A DNA stretch of 64,000 bases from Geobacillus sp. 46C-IIa. Its GTDB lineage: Bacteria; Bacillota; Bacilli; Bacillales; Anoxybacillaceae. The DNA lies in assembly GCF_014679505.1 (NCBI RefSeq), contig NZ_CP061474.1, positions 960,001 to 1,024,000 of the forward strand, given 5' to 3'. Every line of letters starts with the position of its first letter. Within the stretch, counting starts at the first letter, position 1. A program made the translations under genes and the position numbers. Shown here piece by piece: positions 56,747 to 64,000 of this stretch. The notes under the pieces are model-generated. The model was not told the origin of the DNA, searched no databases, and saw nothing but the letters and a program-made list of their open reading frames with translations.

Positions 56747-57355
56747 TTAATAGAGATGTTTGAAAGAAACTCTAACTGTCGCTCCATTTGATTTTAGGTC
56801 TATAAGTTTTACAGAACTTACAATGGTATGGTAGGAATTAAAAATACCTGATCCACCTATTCCAATAGCTGCATATTTATAATCACCTTGTGCATTAATA
56901 TCATAGCCCTCTTTATATGCTGTACTGTCTGTTATTTGAGCTGATCCATCAACAGTATTTGGGAACCAAGCAGATGTTCCTGCAACAGAAGCATATGTTG
57001 CAGTCAAACCTTTGTAGTAACTTTAAAACCAGTTTTTAGAACTAATTTTGTGTCAGGGTAAAGTACATGGTGAATGTAAACTGTTGCACTATAAAATGTA
57101 CTAGTATTATAAAAATAAAAATAATCAGCAGCTAGCGGAACTACATCTAATGGTTCATCTTCAATATTTATACATTGTTCCACAATTACGTATCCGTTAT
57201 CAGGTAACTCTATTTTCTTTGTAAAAGTTGTTTCCTCATTAGTATCTATTGTAACATGTAACACTTTCCGTAGCTTTATTTATTGCATTTATAATTTCTT
57301 CATTTAAGTCATTTACGTAACTTTCAAAAGTAACAAAAATATTATAAAAAAACAT
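56747..57355 (-). pseudogene. Unknown A+T-rich gene broken by two frameshifts
   Basis: Three frames follow one another: MFFYNIFVTFESYVNDLNEE (from 57355, after AAAGGAAAG), then LHVTIDTNEETTFTKKIEL to KTGFKVTTK (57264-57004), then LTATYASVAGTSAWFPNT to VRVSFKHLY (to 56747). Together they would give about 200 residues. The last parts are beta-rich with many Thr, Tyr and Gly; no signal peptide is obvious. I do not recognise the family. Composition and setting (beside an IS1634 derivative and before a tiny membrane protein) recall the islet at 18.5-20.1 kb. Confidence 0.5.
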
Positions 57356-57478
57356 TTACTTTCCTTTGATGTGAATTCTGTTTGCATTTTCTTGTTGCCT
57401 CACTTCGCTATGAGCAAGATGGAGATAAGCAACGGTTGTTCCGCCTTCGTTTTTGCGTGTGACTGGTCGTATGTACAT
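57356..57478 (-). pseudogene. N-terminal scrap of a transposase-like protein
   Basis: ATG 57478 reads MYIRPVTRKNEGGTTVAYLH, then LAHSEVRQQ, and stops after 40 residues at 57356. The opening resembles N-termini of IS1634-type transposases. It is too short to function. Family assignment is tentative. Confidence 0.45.
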
Positions 57479-57864
57479 GTCTATATGATAAACGATATGG
57501 AGCTTTTTTAAAAAGGATAAATGGTCAAATCGTGTGCCTGTGGAATTCAGCGCTTTTTTCTAGGATCGGTATGGCGAAATTCTTGATATAACCACATTTT
57601 GGCCATTTTCATTTGCCTAAAATGCCCTCAGAACTGTGGAACTTAGGGGTGAAAGGCGTCCGGCAAGCAACGGGCGTCTTTTTCGTGGCAAATGATCGTT
57701 TAGATGAGGGCTGTCGCAGCAGGAGCTCTCTTGCTGAGACGGTGCATCTCAAGCACGTTTTGATACGTTGGCAGCGTTTTGATCGTTCCGGCGTCCGGTT
57801 TGGCTCTTGGCGGAACATTTCGGTATACTTGAGGTGGAATACATAAACAGGAGGCAGAAAGTTT
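57479..57864. other. Region before the M20 peptidase gene
   Basis: No intact gene. A reverse-strand scrap MAKMWLYQEFRHTDPRKKR (57606-57547) may belong to the same dead element. The right half is G+C-rich core-like sequence and should hold the promoter of the peptidase gene; I could not pick one with confidence. Confidence 0.4.
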
Positions 57865-58989
57865 ATGGTCAATGAACAGCGTCTTGTCGACGAATTTTTG
57901 GAACTCGTGCAAATCGATTCGGAAACGAAACATGAAGGCGACATCGCGAAGGTGCTCAAACAAAAGTTTGAAGCGCTTGGCCTCGAGGTGATCGAAGACG
58001 ATGCGGCCGCGAAAACAGGGCATGGAGCCGGCAACTTGATTTGCACGCTCGCGGCGACGAAAGACGGGGTCGACCCGATTTACTTCACATCGCATATGGA
58101 TACGGTCGTGCCTGGCAAAGGAGTGAAGCCGTCGATTCAAGACGGCTATGTCGTCACCGATGGAACGACGATTTTAGGCGCCGATGACAAAGCCGGCTTG
58201 GCGGCGATGTTGGAAGCGATTCGGGTGTTGAAAGAGCAGCGCATCCCTCACGGCTTGATTCAATTTGTCATCACGGTCGGGGAAGAGTCGGGGCTCGTCG
58301 GAGCGAAGGCGCTCGATTCGTCGCTGCTCAAAGCGAAATACGGCTATGCGTTGGACAGCGACGGCAAAGTCGGCAACATCGTCGTCGCCGCGCCGACGCA
58401 GGCGAAGCTGAAAGTGGTTGTGCACGGCAAAACCGCCCATGCCGGTGTGGCTCCCGAGCGAGGGGTGTCGGCCATTACGATTGCGGCGAAAGCGATCGCG
58501 AAAATGCCGCTCGGCCGCATCGACGAGGAAACAACGGCCAACATCGGCCGCTTTGAAGGCGGCACGCAAACGAACATCGTCTGCGACCGCGTCGATATTT
58601 TAGCGGAAGCCCGCTCGCTCGTCCCAGAAAAAATGGAAGCCCAAGTGGCGAAAATGAAAGAGGCGTTTGAAACCGTCGCCGCGGAAATGGGCGGCCGCGC
58701 CGATGTCGAAGTGGAAGTGATGTACCCTGGCTTTAAGTTCAGCGACGGCGATCATGTCGTGGAGGTCGCCAAACGGGCGGCGGCGAAAATCGGCCGGCCG
58801 TGCGAGCTCGAGCAAAGCGGCGGCGGCAGCGATGCCAATATCATCGCCGGCTTCGGCATTCCGACCGTCAACCTCGCTGTCGGCTATGAAGAAATCCATA
58901 CGACGAACGAGCGGATGCCGATTGAAGAGTTGGTCAAATTGACGGAAATGGTCGTCGCCATCGTCGAAGAAGTGGCCAGTGCCGAGTGA
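57865..58989 (+). CDS. yqjE: M20-family peptidase (PepT-like, YqjE)
   Basis: 374 residues with AGGAGG upstream. Di-zinc M20 motifs are present: FTSHMDTVVPGKG (His-x-Asp), LGADDKAGLAAMLEA (bridging Asp), GEESGLVGAKALD (catalytic Glu pair) and GGGSDANIIAGFG near the end. The lid/dimer domain (about 180-295) starts KLKVVVHGKTAHAGVAPE. It belongs to the peptidase T-like group; a cytosolic aminopeptidase acting on small peptides is likely, exact substrate unknown. It ends at a terminator. Confidence 0.88.
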   Translation: MVNEQRLVDEFLELVQIDSETKHEGDIAKVLKQKFEALGLEVIEDDAAAKTGHGAGNLICTLAATKDGVDPIYFTSHMDTVVPGKGVKPSIQDGYVVTDGTTILGADDKAGLAAMLEAIRVLKEQRIPHGLIQFVITVGEESGLVGAKALDSSLLKAKYGYALDSDGKVGNIVVAAPTQAKLKVVVHGKTAHAGVAPERGVSAITIAAKAIAKMPLGRIDEETTANIGRFEGGTQTNIVCDRVDILAEARSLVPEKMEAQVAKMKEAFETVAAEMGGRADVEVEVMYPGFKFSDGDHVVEVAKRAAAKIGRPCELEQSGGGSDANIIAGFGIPTVNLAVGYEEIHTTNERMPIEELVKLTEMVVAIVEEVASAE

Positions 58990-59016
58990 GCATCCCGGGG
59001 TCGGATGCTCTTTTTT
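58988..59016 (+). terminator. Terminator after the M20 peptidase gene
   Basis: GAGCATCC pairs with GGATGCTC and T6 follows. The left arm overlaps the stop codon. Confidence 0.9.
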
Positions 59017-59106
59017 CTTCGGACGCCGAAATCCGCTGAACATTCAGCTCGAATCGGCCGATAAAAAAAGCAGACACGATTTCAATTATAAGAGAGGTGG
59101 CGGGGA

Positions 59107-59580
59107 ATGGACAAATATGTGGTCTTTCGCGTCGAGCGGGAACAGTATGCCGTTTCGATTGCCTATGTCGTCTCGATTGAAAAAATGACAGCGCCAACGG
59201 CAGTGCCCCATATGCCGGACTATATGGCCGGCGTCGTGCGCATCCGCGGTGAGCTCGTGCCGGTGTTGGATATGCGGCAGCTGCTGTACGGCCGGGCCAT
59301 CGAAGAAACGGACCAGACGCGCCTTGTTGTGACGGCGGTGGACGGTTTGTCTGTCGCCTTTATCGTCGATGAGGCGAAGGAGATCGCCGATATCGGACAG
59401 GAAGCCATTCATCCACTCCAACTGATGTCCGCCGAGCGGACGCCGTATTTAGTTGGAATGGCAACGTTGCCTGACCGGTTGTTGACCGTGCTCGATCCGC
59501 GCGTGTTGTTCAACCATTTGGAGGAGGCGGAAGAGATTCGAGAGCAAGTGGCCGCTGTTCAACCCGATGAAGCGGTATAG
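59107..59580 (+). CDS. cheW: CheW-domain protein
   Basis: 157 residues made of one CheW domain: VVFRVEREQYAVSIAYVVSI, MAGVVRIRGELVPVLDMR, LVVTAVDGLSVAFIVDEAKE and LLTVLDPRVLFN. CheW couples receptors to the CheA kinase. No other chemotaxis gene lies nearby, so it may be a stand-alone paralogue. The start follows AGAGAGGTGGCGGGGA. Confidence 0.87.
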   Translation: MDKYVVFRVEREQYAVSIAYVVSIEKMTAPTAVPHMPDYMAGVVRIRGELVPVLDMRQLLYGRAIEETDQTRLVVTAVDGLSVAFIVDEAKEIADIGQEAIHPLQLMSAERTPYLVGMATLPDRLLTVLDPRVLFNHLEEAEEIREQVAAVQPDEAV

Positions 59581-59660
59581 GTGTTTGCCCACACCGTTTT
59601 GTTTTCCGCGCATATCCTAACCATGGAAGCAAGTTGACACACCAAAGAGGAGGGCTTTCC

Positions 59661-59858
59661 ATGGTTCGACCGTTCGGCCCATATATGGGCGGCTTTTACC
59701 CGCCGTACGTCGGCGGCTATGGCTACCACCCGTACGGCTATCACCATCATCATCATTGGCATGGGGGATATGACGGCTACCACCACTTCCCGTATGGCAT
59801 GCATTACGGCCATTATCCGTTTTCGCCGTACGGCTTCCCACATTACGGAGGCTATTGA
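59661..59858 (+). CDS. His/Tyr/Gly/Pro-rich small protein, possibly spore coat
   Basis: 65 residues from ATG 59661 after AAGAGGAGGG. Almost entirely G, Y, H, P and F: FGPYMGGFYPPYVGGYGYHP, five consecutive His, and ending FPHYGGY. Such compositions occur in small Bacillus spore coat or metal-binding proteins; this role is inferred from composition only. A longer in-frame start at 59634 lies upstream of the ribosome site. Confidence 0.65.
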   Translation: MVRPFGPYMGGFYPPYVGGYGYHPYGYHHHHHWHGGYDGYHHFPYGMHYGHYPFSPYGFPHYGGY

Positions 59859-60013
59859 GCACGGGGGCGTCAAGCCCCTTCTTTCGTATGAAAACGGTAG
59901 GAGGGAGGACGTTTACCGATCATTCATAAATCGGTTTAGAAAAACTTGCAGGCAGACAGTCAATTATGATATGTTGTTTGGTGAACAAACAAAAACAGAA
60001 AGGAACGTTGGCA

Positions 60014-61423
60014 ATGGCGAAACAGCAAATCGGCGTCATCGGACTGGCGGTCATGGGGAAAAACTTGGCGCTGAACATTGAAAGCAAAGGCTATTCGGTG
60101 GCAGTGTACAACCGTTCACGCGAAAAAACGGATGAGTTTTTGCAAGAAGCGAAAGGAAAAAACGTTGTCGGTACATACAGCATTGAGGAGTTCGTCAATG
60201 CCTTGGAAACACCGCGGAAAATTTTGCTGATGGTGAAAGCGGGAGCGCCGACGGACGCGACGATCGAACAGCTGAAGCCGCATCTGGAAAAAGGCGATAT
60301 TTTGATCGACGGCGGCAATACGTACTTTAAAGATACCCAGCGCCGCAACAAAGAACTCGCTGAACTCGGCATTCACTTTATCGGCACTGGCGTCTCCGGC
60401 GGTGAGGAAGGGGCGCTGAAAGGTCCATCGATCATGCCAGGAGGCCAAAAAGAAGCGCATGAACTCGTGCGTCCGATTTTCGAAGCGATCGCTGCCAAAG
60501 TCGACGGCGAGCCATGTACGACATATATCGGTCCAGACGGTGCCGGTCATTATGTGAAAATGGTGCATAACGGCATTGAATACGGCGACATGCAGCTGAT
60601 CGCCGAAGCGTACTTCCTGCTCAAACATGTGCTCGGCATGGACGCCGCTGAGCTGCACGAAGTGTTCGCCGACTGGAACAAAGGCGAATTGAACAGCTAT
60701 TTAATTGAAATCACCGCTGACATTTTCACGAAGATCGATGAAGAAACAGGAAAGCCGTTGGTTGACGTCATTTTGGACAAAGCCGGGCAAAAAGGGACAG
60801 GCAAATGGACGAGCCAAAACGCCCTCGATCTAGGCGTGCCGCTGCCGATCATCACCGAGTCGGTATTCGCCCGCTTCCTCTCGGCGATGAAAGACGAGCG
60901 CGTCAAAGCAAGCAAAGTGCTGGCAGGCCCGGCAGTGAAGCCGTTTGAAGGCGACCGCGCCCACTTCATCGAAGCGGTGCGCCGCGCGCTTTATATGAGC
61001 AAAATTTGCTCGTACGCCCAAGGGTTTGCGCAAATGAAGGCGGCGTCTGAGGAATACAACTGGAACTTGCGCTACGGCGACATCGCCATGATTTTCCGCG
61101 GCGGCTGCATCATCCGCGCGCAATTTTTGCAAAAAATTAAAGAGGCGTACGACCGCGATCCGGGGCTTCCGAACTTGCTCTTGGATCCGTATTTCAAAGA
61201 CATCGTCGAACGCTACCAAGACGCGCTCCGCGAAATCGTCGCCACCGCGGCGATGCGCGGCATTCCGGTTCCAGGATTCGCCAGCGCCCTCGCGTACTAT
61301 GACAGCTACCGCACCGCGGTGCTCCCGGCCAACTTAATCCAAGCGCAGCGCGACTACTTCGGCGCCCACACGTACGAACGCGTTGACAAGGAAGGCATTT
61401 TCCATACGGAATGGTTGAAATAA
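60014..61423 (+). CDS. gndA: 6-phosphogluconate dehydrogenase (decarboxylating)
   Basis: 469 residues from ATG 60014 (AAAGGAA upstream; a TTG-type extension is not needed). NADP site [14 protein letters not shown] with VYNRSREK; substrate motifs [16 protein letters not shown] and [16 protein letters not shown] (catalytic Lys in VKMVHN); C-terminal helical domain with [16 protein letters not shown]. It yields ribulose-5-phosphate and NAD(P)H in the pentose phosphate pathway. Possible promoter TTGCAG-N18-TATGTT at 59946-59975. Confidence 0.97.
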   Translation: MAKQQIGVIGLAVMGKNLALNIESKGYSVAVYNRSREKTDEFLQEAKGKNVVGTYSIEEFVNALETPRKILLMVKAGAPTDATIEQLKPHLEKGDILIDGGNTYFKDTQRRNKELAELGIHFIGTGVSGGEEGALKGPSIMPGGQKEAHELVRPIFEAIAAKVDGEPCTTYIGPDGAGHYVKMVHNGIEYGDMQLIAEAYFLLKHVLGMDAAELHEVFADWNKGELNSYLIEITADIFTKIDEETGKPLVDVILDKAGQKGTGKWTSQNALDLGVPLPIITESVFARFLSAMKDERVKASKVLAGPAVKPFEGDRAHFIEAVRRALYMSKICSYAQGFAQMKAASEEYNWNLRYGDIAMIFRGGCIIRAQFLQKIKEAYDRDPGLPNLLLDPYFKDIVERYQDALREIVATAAMRGIPVPGFASALAYYDSYRTAVLPANLIQAQRDYFGAHTYERVDKEGIFHTEWLK

Positions 61424-61426
61424 GCG

Positions 61427-61464
61427 AAAAACCCTTAGAGCCGCATAAGGTTCTAAGGGTTTTT
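61427..61464 (+). terminator. Terminator after gndA
   Basis: AAAAACCCTTAGA pairs with TCTAAGGGTTTTT, an A/T-flanked stem with T5. Confidence 0.9.
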
Positions 61465-61560
61465 GGCGCTTGATGAAACTTCTCTCCAACCGTTGACACT
61501 GCATGTAAGTTGCCCGACATCGTCGCCCGGCGGACCTTTCCGTTCACGCTGGGCATCTGA

Positions 61561-61736
61561 TTACGTGCGTCGATAAATGGCATCGCCGACAATAATCGTG
61601 ATTAAAGAGATCAGCATCGTCAAGTTGACCGCTTTGTAGTCTAAAAAGCGCAACACTTGTTCTTCAAACATGTAGATGAAAAAGAAAATGATCATCAGCA
61701 CGGCGAGAAATAAGGCAAATCGTTTTTTCGATTCAT
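61561..61736 (-). pseudogene. Small two-helix membrane protein, apparent homopolymer frameshift
   Basis: Two hydrophobic stretches are seen (RFALFLAVLMIIFFFIYMF and AVNLTMLISLITIIVGDAI, ending YRRT), but this frame has no good start. An ATG at 61736 reads ATGAATCG and enters a run of six A (T on the + strand, 61723-61728) that shifts it out of frame; one more A would give MNRKKRFALF directly. So it is probably a gene of about 58 residues damaged by one base, or a sequencing error. Function unknown. Confidence 0.5.
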
Positions 61737-61835
61737 GAAGGTGAGTTCTCCCTCTATCTCCCCTTAATATGCTTACAATGAATTTGTATTGGAAAATTTT
61801 TAAAAAACAAGAGCCTTTATTTCCATTTTTAAACC

Positions 61836-61883
61836 TGTAGATGAGCCAATTGGCTAACATACATTGACAATCAAACAAAAAAA
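61836..61883. repeat. 47-bp dispersed repeat, copy 2
   Basis: TGTAGATGAGCCAATTGGCT...TTGACAATCAAACAAAAAA, similar to 18251-18297 with five mismatches. It includes the palindrome GCCAATTGGC. Confidence 0.7.
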
Positions 61884-62184
61884 GAGACATGAACCGGACT
61901 CCTCGGTTGGAATCGATGTACCACCAACTGCCGACAAGGAGGTCCATGCCTCATAGATCGATGAGCACATGATCAAGGAAGTGAGACAACCTGATCCTTT
62001 CCTCCCCGGCCCCCTAGGAGGACGGTGATTTAAGGAAACATGCCGCTTCCCAGCATTATTTCTCAAATAGAGAAGCCTTGCAGCATCGATACTGCTTTTC
62101 ACACGTTCGCTCGTTGATCAAGGGAAACGGCGGTTTTTCACCAGTCTTCTAGGTGCTACATTCTGCAGGAGACCCGTTCTAAGC
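61884..62184. other. Non-coding stretch left of the permease gene
   Basis: No gene I can support. It continues from the dispersed repeat and may be the decayed body of an insertion element; no transposase motif is readable. Confidence 0.4.
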
Positions 62185-63717
62185 TCATAGCGCCTCGCGA
62201 ATCAGCTGTTTGTCATAACGAACAGACAACACGCCAAACAGTGAATAGCAGACCGTGTAAATCGCCATCACCGTCAACATCGGCGTCCACAGTTCGGTGC
62301 CGAAAAAGAACCAGCCGGAACGGACAGCAAAATAGCTGTGAGACAATCCGAGCAGCAGCGGAGCGCCGAAGTAGAACAGCTGTTTCCGCCGAATGCCCCC
62401 GAGCAAGTCGCTTTCGGTGAAGCCGAGCTTGCGCAAAATGACGTAGTTCGGCCGTTCCTCTTCGCCGGCGCCCATTTGCTTGAAGTAAAGAATGCAACCG
62501 GAGGTGACTAAAAAGGCGAGCCCTAAAAAGGTAACGACAAACATGATCAATCCGAACGTTTGCTTTTGGTGGCGGCTCATCATAAGCCGCGAATCGGCGA
62601 TGGAGGAAAACTCCATGCGTTGAAACAACTGATCAGCCCGTTCAATATTTGTTTCGTCAGTCAGATGAATGCCGATATGCACCTTTTTCTTTTGTGGATC
62701 GGTTTCTTTTTGCAAACGATCAAACATCGTTTGGTCGACGATGACGGTCGGCATGCCGTACGTGAAATGATAGTTGATGTAATAGTCTTTTTTCATCCCA
62801 AGGTAATGAAGCGGGACCATGCGGCCGTTTTCTTCTAAGCGAATCGTTCCCGTTTCTTTAAACGGCAAGAATTGACGGAGCATGTCCTGATATCCCGTCA
62901 GCAGTGCTTCCCCAGGCTTGACATCGATGCGGCCTGTACTTGTGTCGCTGATCACCGATAGTGGCGCGGCGGACGGCTGAAACTGGAGCCGGCTTTGGTC
63001 GTCGATGTCCAAAATCATCGAAATATCAGTCGGTGCTTCGATGACATCGATCATCGTTTCCCGATAGCGAATATCATGAGATTGCAGCGCCGCCGTAAAA
63101 CGGGCGGCATCTTTTTTGTCCGTGAACGCGAAATCCGCGGCGACGTTGTTTTTGGCCGATTGCTCGGCTGAATAGTAGGAAATATAGCTTAGTGAGATCA
63201 ACCCGATCGCGACAGCCGACACGGTCGTGATGATCGTAAGCAGCAACGCGTTTGATTTCATGCGAAACATGAGCGATGATACGGACAGCACGTCGCTGAT
63301 CGACAAATAGCCGCCTTTTTGTTTCCGCCATAGGTGGAAGAGAAAGCTAGTCGTTCCTTTAAAAAACAAGTAGGTGCCGATGATGACCGCGCCTAAAATG
63401 AACGCCATGGCCATGAATAAGCCTTGAACGCTCTTCCAGTCGCTGCTAAACAATTTCGCTGATACACTGTAGCCGCTGCCGATGAGGATGATTCCCGCCA
63501 GCCCCACGACCATGTTCCAGACGGAGATGTGTTTTGCTTCGGTTGTAGATGTAGTAAGGAACAAAGATAGAATCGTCTGTTTTTTGAGAAACAAGCGGTT
63601 CATCCCCATCATGAAGACATCGATCACGCTGAACACAATCAACGTTTGCACCAATGCTCGACCGGAAAAGGAAAGAGATGCCGCTAGCGGAATATCGATG
63701 ATTTTAAACAAAGTCAT
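62185..63717 (-). CDS. BceB/FtsX-type ABC permease, N-terminally truncated
   Basis: 510 residues, against about 620-660 for BceB-type permeases. It begins in what should be membrane helix 4 ([20 protein letters not shown]), then has helices 5-7, the long extracellular domain (about 180-370, [20 protein letters not shown]), and the last three helices ending [11 protein letters not shown]. The first membrane helices are absent. Its ATG overlaps the stop of an ATPase fragment (ATGA). Full members export or sense antimicrobial peptides with a BceRS two-component system; this one is probably non-functional. Confidence 0.75.
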   Translation of the reverse strand: MTLFKIIDIPLAASLSFSGRALVQTLIVFSVIDVFMMGMNRLFLKKQTILSLFLTTSTTEAKHISVWNMVVGLAGIILIGSGYSVSAKLFSSDWKSVQGLFMAMAFILGAVIIGTYLFFKGTTSFLFHLWRKQKGGYLSISDVLSVSSLMFRMKSNALLLTIITTVSAVAIGLISLSYISYYSAEQSAKNNVAADFAFTDKKDAARFTAALQSHDIRYRETMIDVIEAPTDISMILDIDDQSRLQFQPSAAPLSVISDTSTGRIDVKPGEALLTGYQDMLRQFLPFKETGTIRLEENGRMVPLHYLGMKKDYYINYHFTYGMPTVIVDQTMFDRLQKETDPQKKKVHIGIHLTDETNIERADQLFQRMEFSSIADSRLMMSRHQKQTFGLIMFVVTFLGLAFLVTSGCILYFKQMGAGEEERPNYVILRKLGFTESDLLGGIRRKQLFYFGAPLLLGLSHSYFAVRSGWFFFGTELWTPMLTVMAIYTVCYSLFGVLSVRYDKQLIREAL

Positions 63718-64000
63718 TTCTTTTCCGCTTCTCGCTTGGGCGTTTTCGTAATCGATAAAGGCAAAAGAACATTCTCCTTCACCGTCAGCGTGTCAAGCAA
63801 ATGATACTCTTGAAAAATGAATCCGACATGGCGTTTGCGAAATTCCGCCAGCTCTCGGTCTTTCATGGCGACGATGTTCGTTCCTTCGACGAAAATGGCG
63901 CCTTCGCTCACGCGGTCGATCGAAGAAAGGACGTTGAGCAGTGTCGTCTTCCCTGATCCTGATGGGCCCATGATCGCGAGAAATTCCCCTTTTTCCACAC
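63714..64000 (-). CDS. BceA-type ABC ATPase, C-terminally truncated (5' end outside the window)
   Basis: The gene enters from beyond base 64000 and stops at 63714. Visible are [19 protein letters not shown] (Walker A) and [20 protein letters not shown] (Q-loop). It ends TPKREAEKK, before the LSGGQ signature, Walker B and H-loop, so it cannot hydrolyse ATP normally. About 130 residues are missing at the C-terminus compared with the family. Confidence 0.8.
   Translation of the reverse strand, partial: VEKGEFLAIMGPSGSGKTTLLNVLSSIDRVSEGAIFVEGTNIVAMKDRELAEFRKRHVGFIFQEYHLLDTLTVKENVLLPLSITKTPKREAEKK

Noticed and set aside
59634..59660. Longer start for the His/Tyr/Gly-rich protein
   Set aside because: The extension would place the AAGAGGAGGG ribosome site inside the coding sequence.
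1..64000. CRISPR array
   Set aside because: No regularly spaced short repeats were seen anywhere, and no cas gene.

Overview
The window reads as chromosome of a thermophilic Bacillaceae, almost certainly Geobacillus (kaustophilus / thermoleovorans / stearothermophilus group). Reasons: spo0A, spoIVB and yqxC-argR-recN occur in the order known from Bacillus, codon use is G+C-rich with many TTG/GTG starts, and the leucine dehydrogenase and BkdR-controlled branched-chain keto acid genes are typical of that genus. No rRNA, tRNA or CRISPR array was seen.

Layout. 1-7.3 kb: housekeeping and sporulation core (tlyA-like, argR, recN, spoIVB, spo0A, yycC, a glycerophosphodiesterase, yqzF). 7.4-17.9 kb: bkdR, then a sigma-54-type promoter and the operon ptb-bcd-buk-lpdV-bkdAA-bkdAB-bkdB, which degrades Leu/Ile/Val to acyl-CoA. 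17.86-22.12 kb: a small A+T-rich islet of decayed insertion sequences, a frameshifted secreted protein and a 59-residue membrane protein, bracketed by two copies of the bkdB terminator region. 22.2-25.2 kb: a lipoprotein / response regulator / histidine kinase operon, then a frameshifted Uma2-type gene. 26.1-32.1 kb: mutA-mutB-meaB and brxB (methylmalonyl-CoA mutase and its chaperone).

32.9-51.8 kb is a defence island bracketed by about 330-bp direct repeats, each holding the same broken mntA antitoxin gene (the right copy also keeps the end of a hepT toxin gene). Between the repeats are a fused methylase/specificity protein behind a promoter with two matching palindromes, a complete type I restriction-modification operon (hsdM-hsdS-hsdR), and a coupled four-gene operon at 41.5-51.3 kb. 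That operon encodes a CoiA-like zinc protein, a coiled-coil protein with a possible dead P-loop fold, an unrecognised 317-residue protein and a 1786-residue DUF1998 helicase. It is the best candidate here for an undescribed anti-phage system: the helicase resembles DruE/DrmA-DrmB, but the partners match no Druantia or DISARM set I know.

51.9-61.4 kb returns to core genes (yqjA-like, YkuD transpeptidase, prli42, mce, pccB, an M20 peptidase, cheW, a His/Tyr/Gly-rich small protein, gndA). mce and pccB complete the propionyl-CoA to succinyl-CoA route begun by mutAB-meaB, so the island seems to have split one functional cluster; bkd supplies its substrate from Ile and Val. A second A+T-rich islet with IS remnants lies at 55.8-57.6 kb. 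The right end holds a BceAB-type ABC transporter whose ATPase lacks its C-terminus and whose permease lacks its N-terminus, as if one deletion had joined them.
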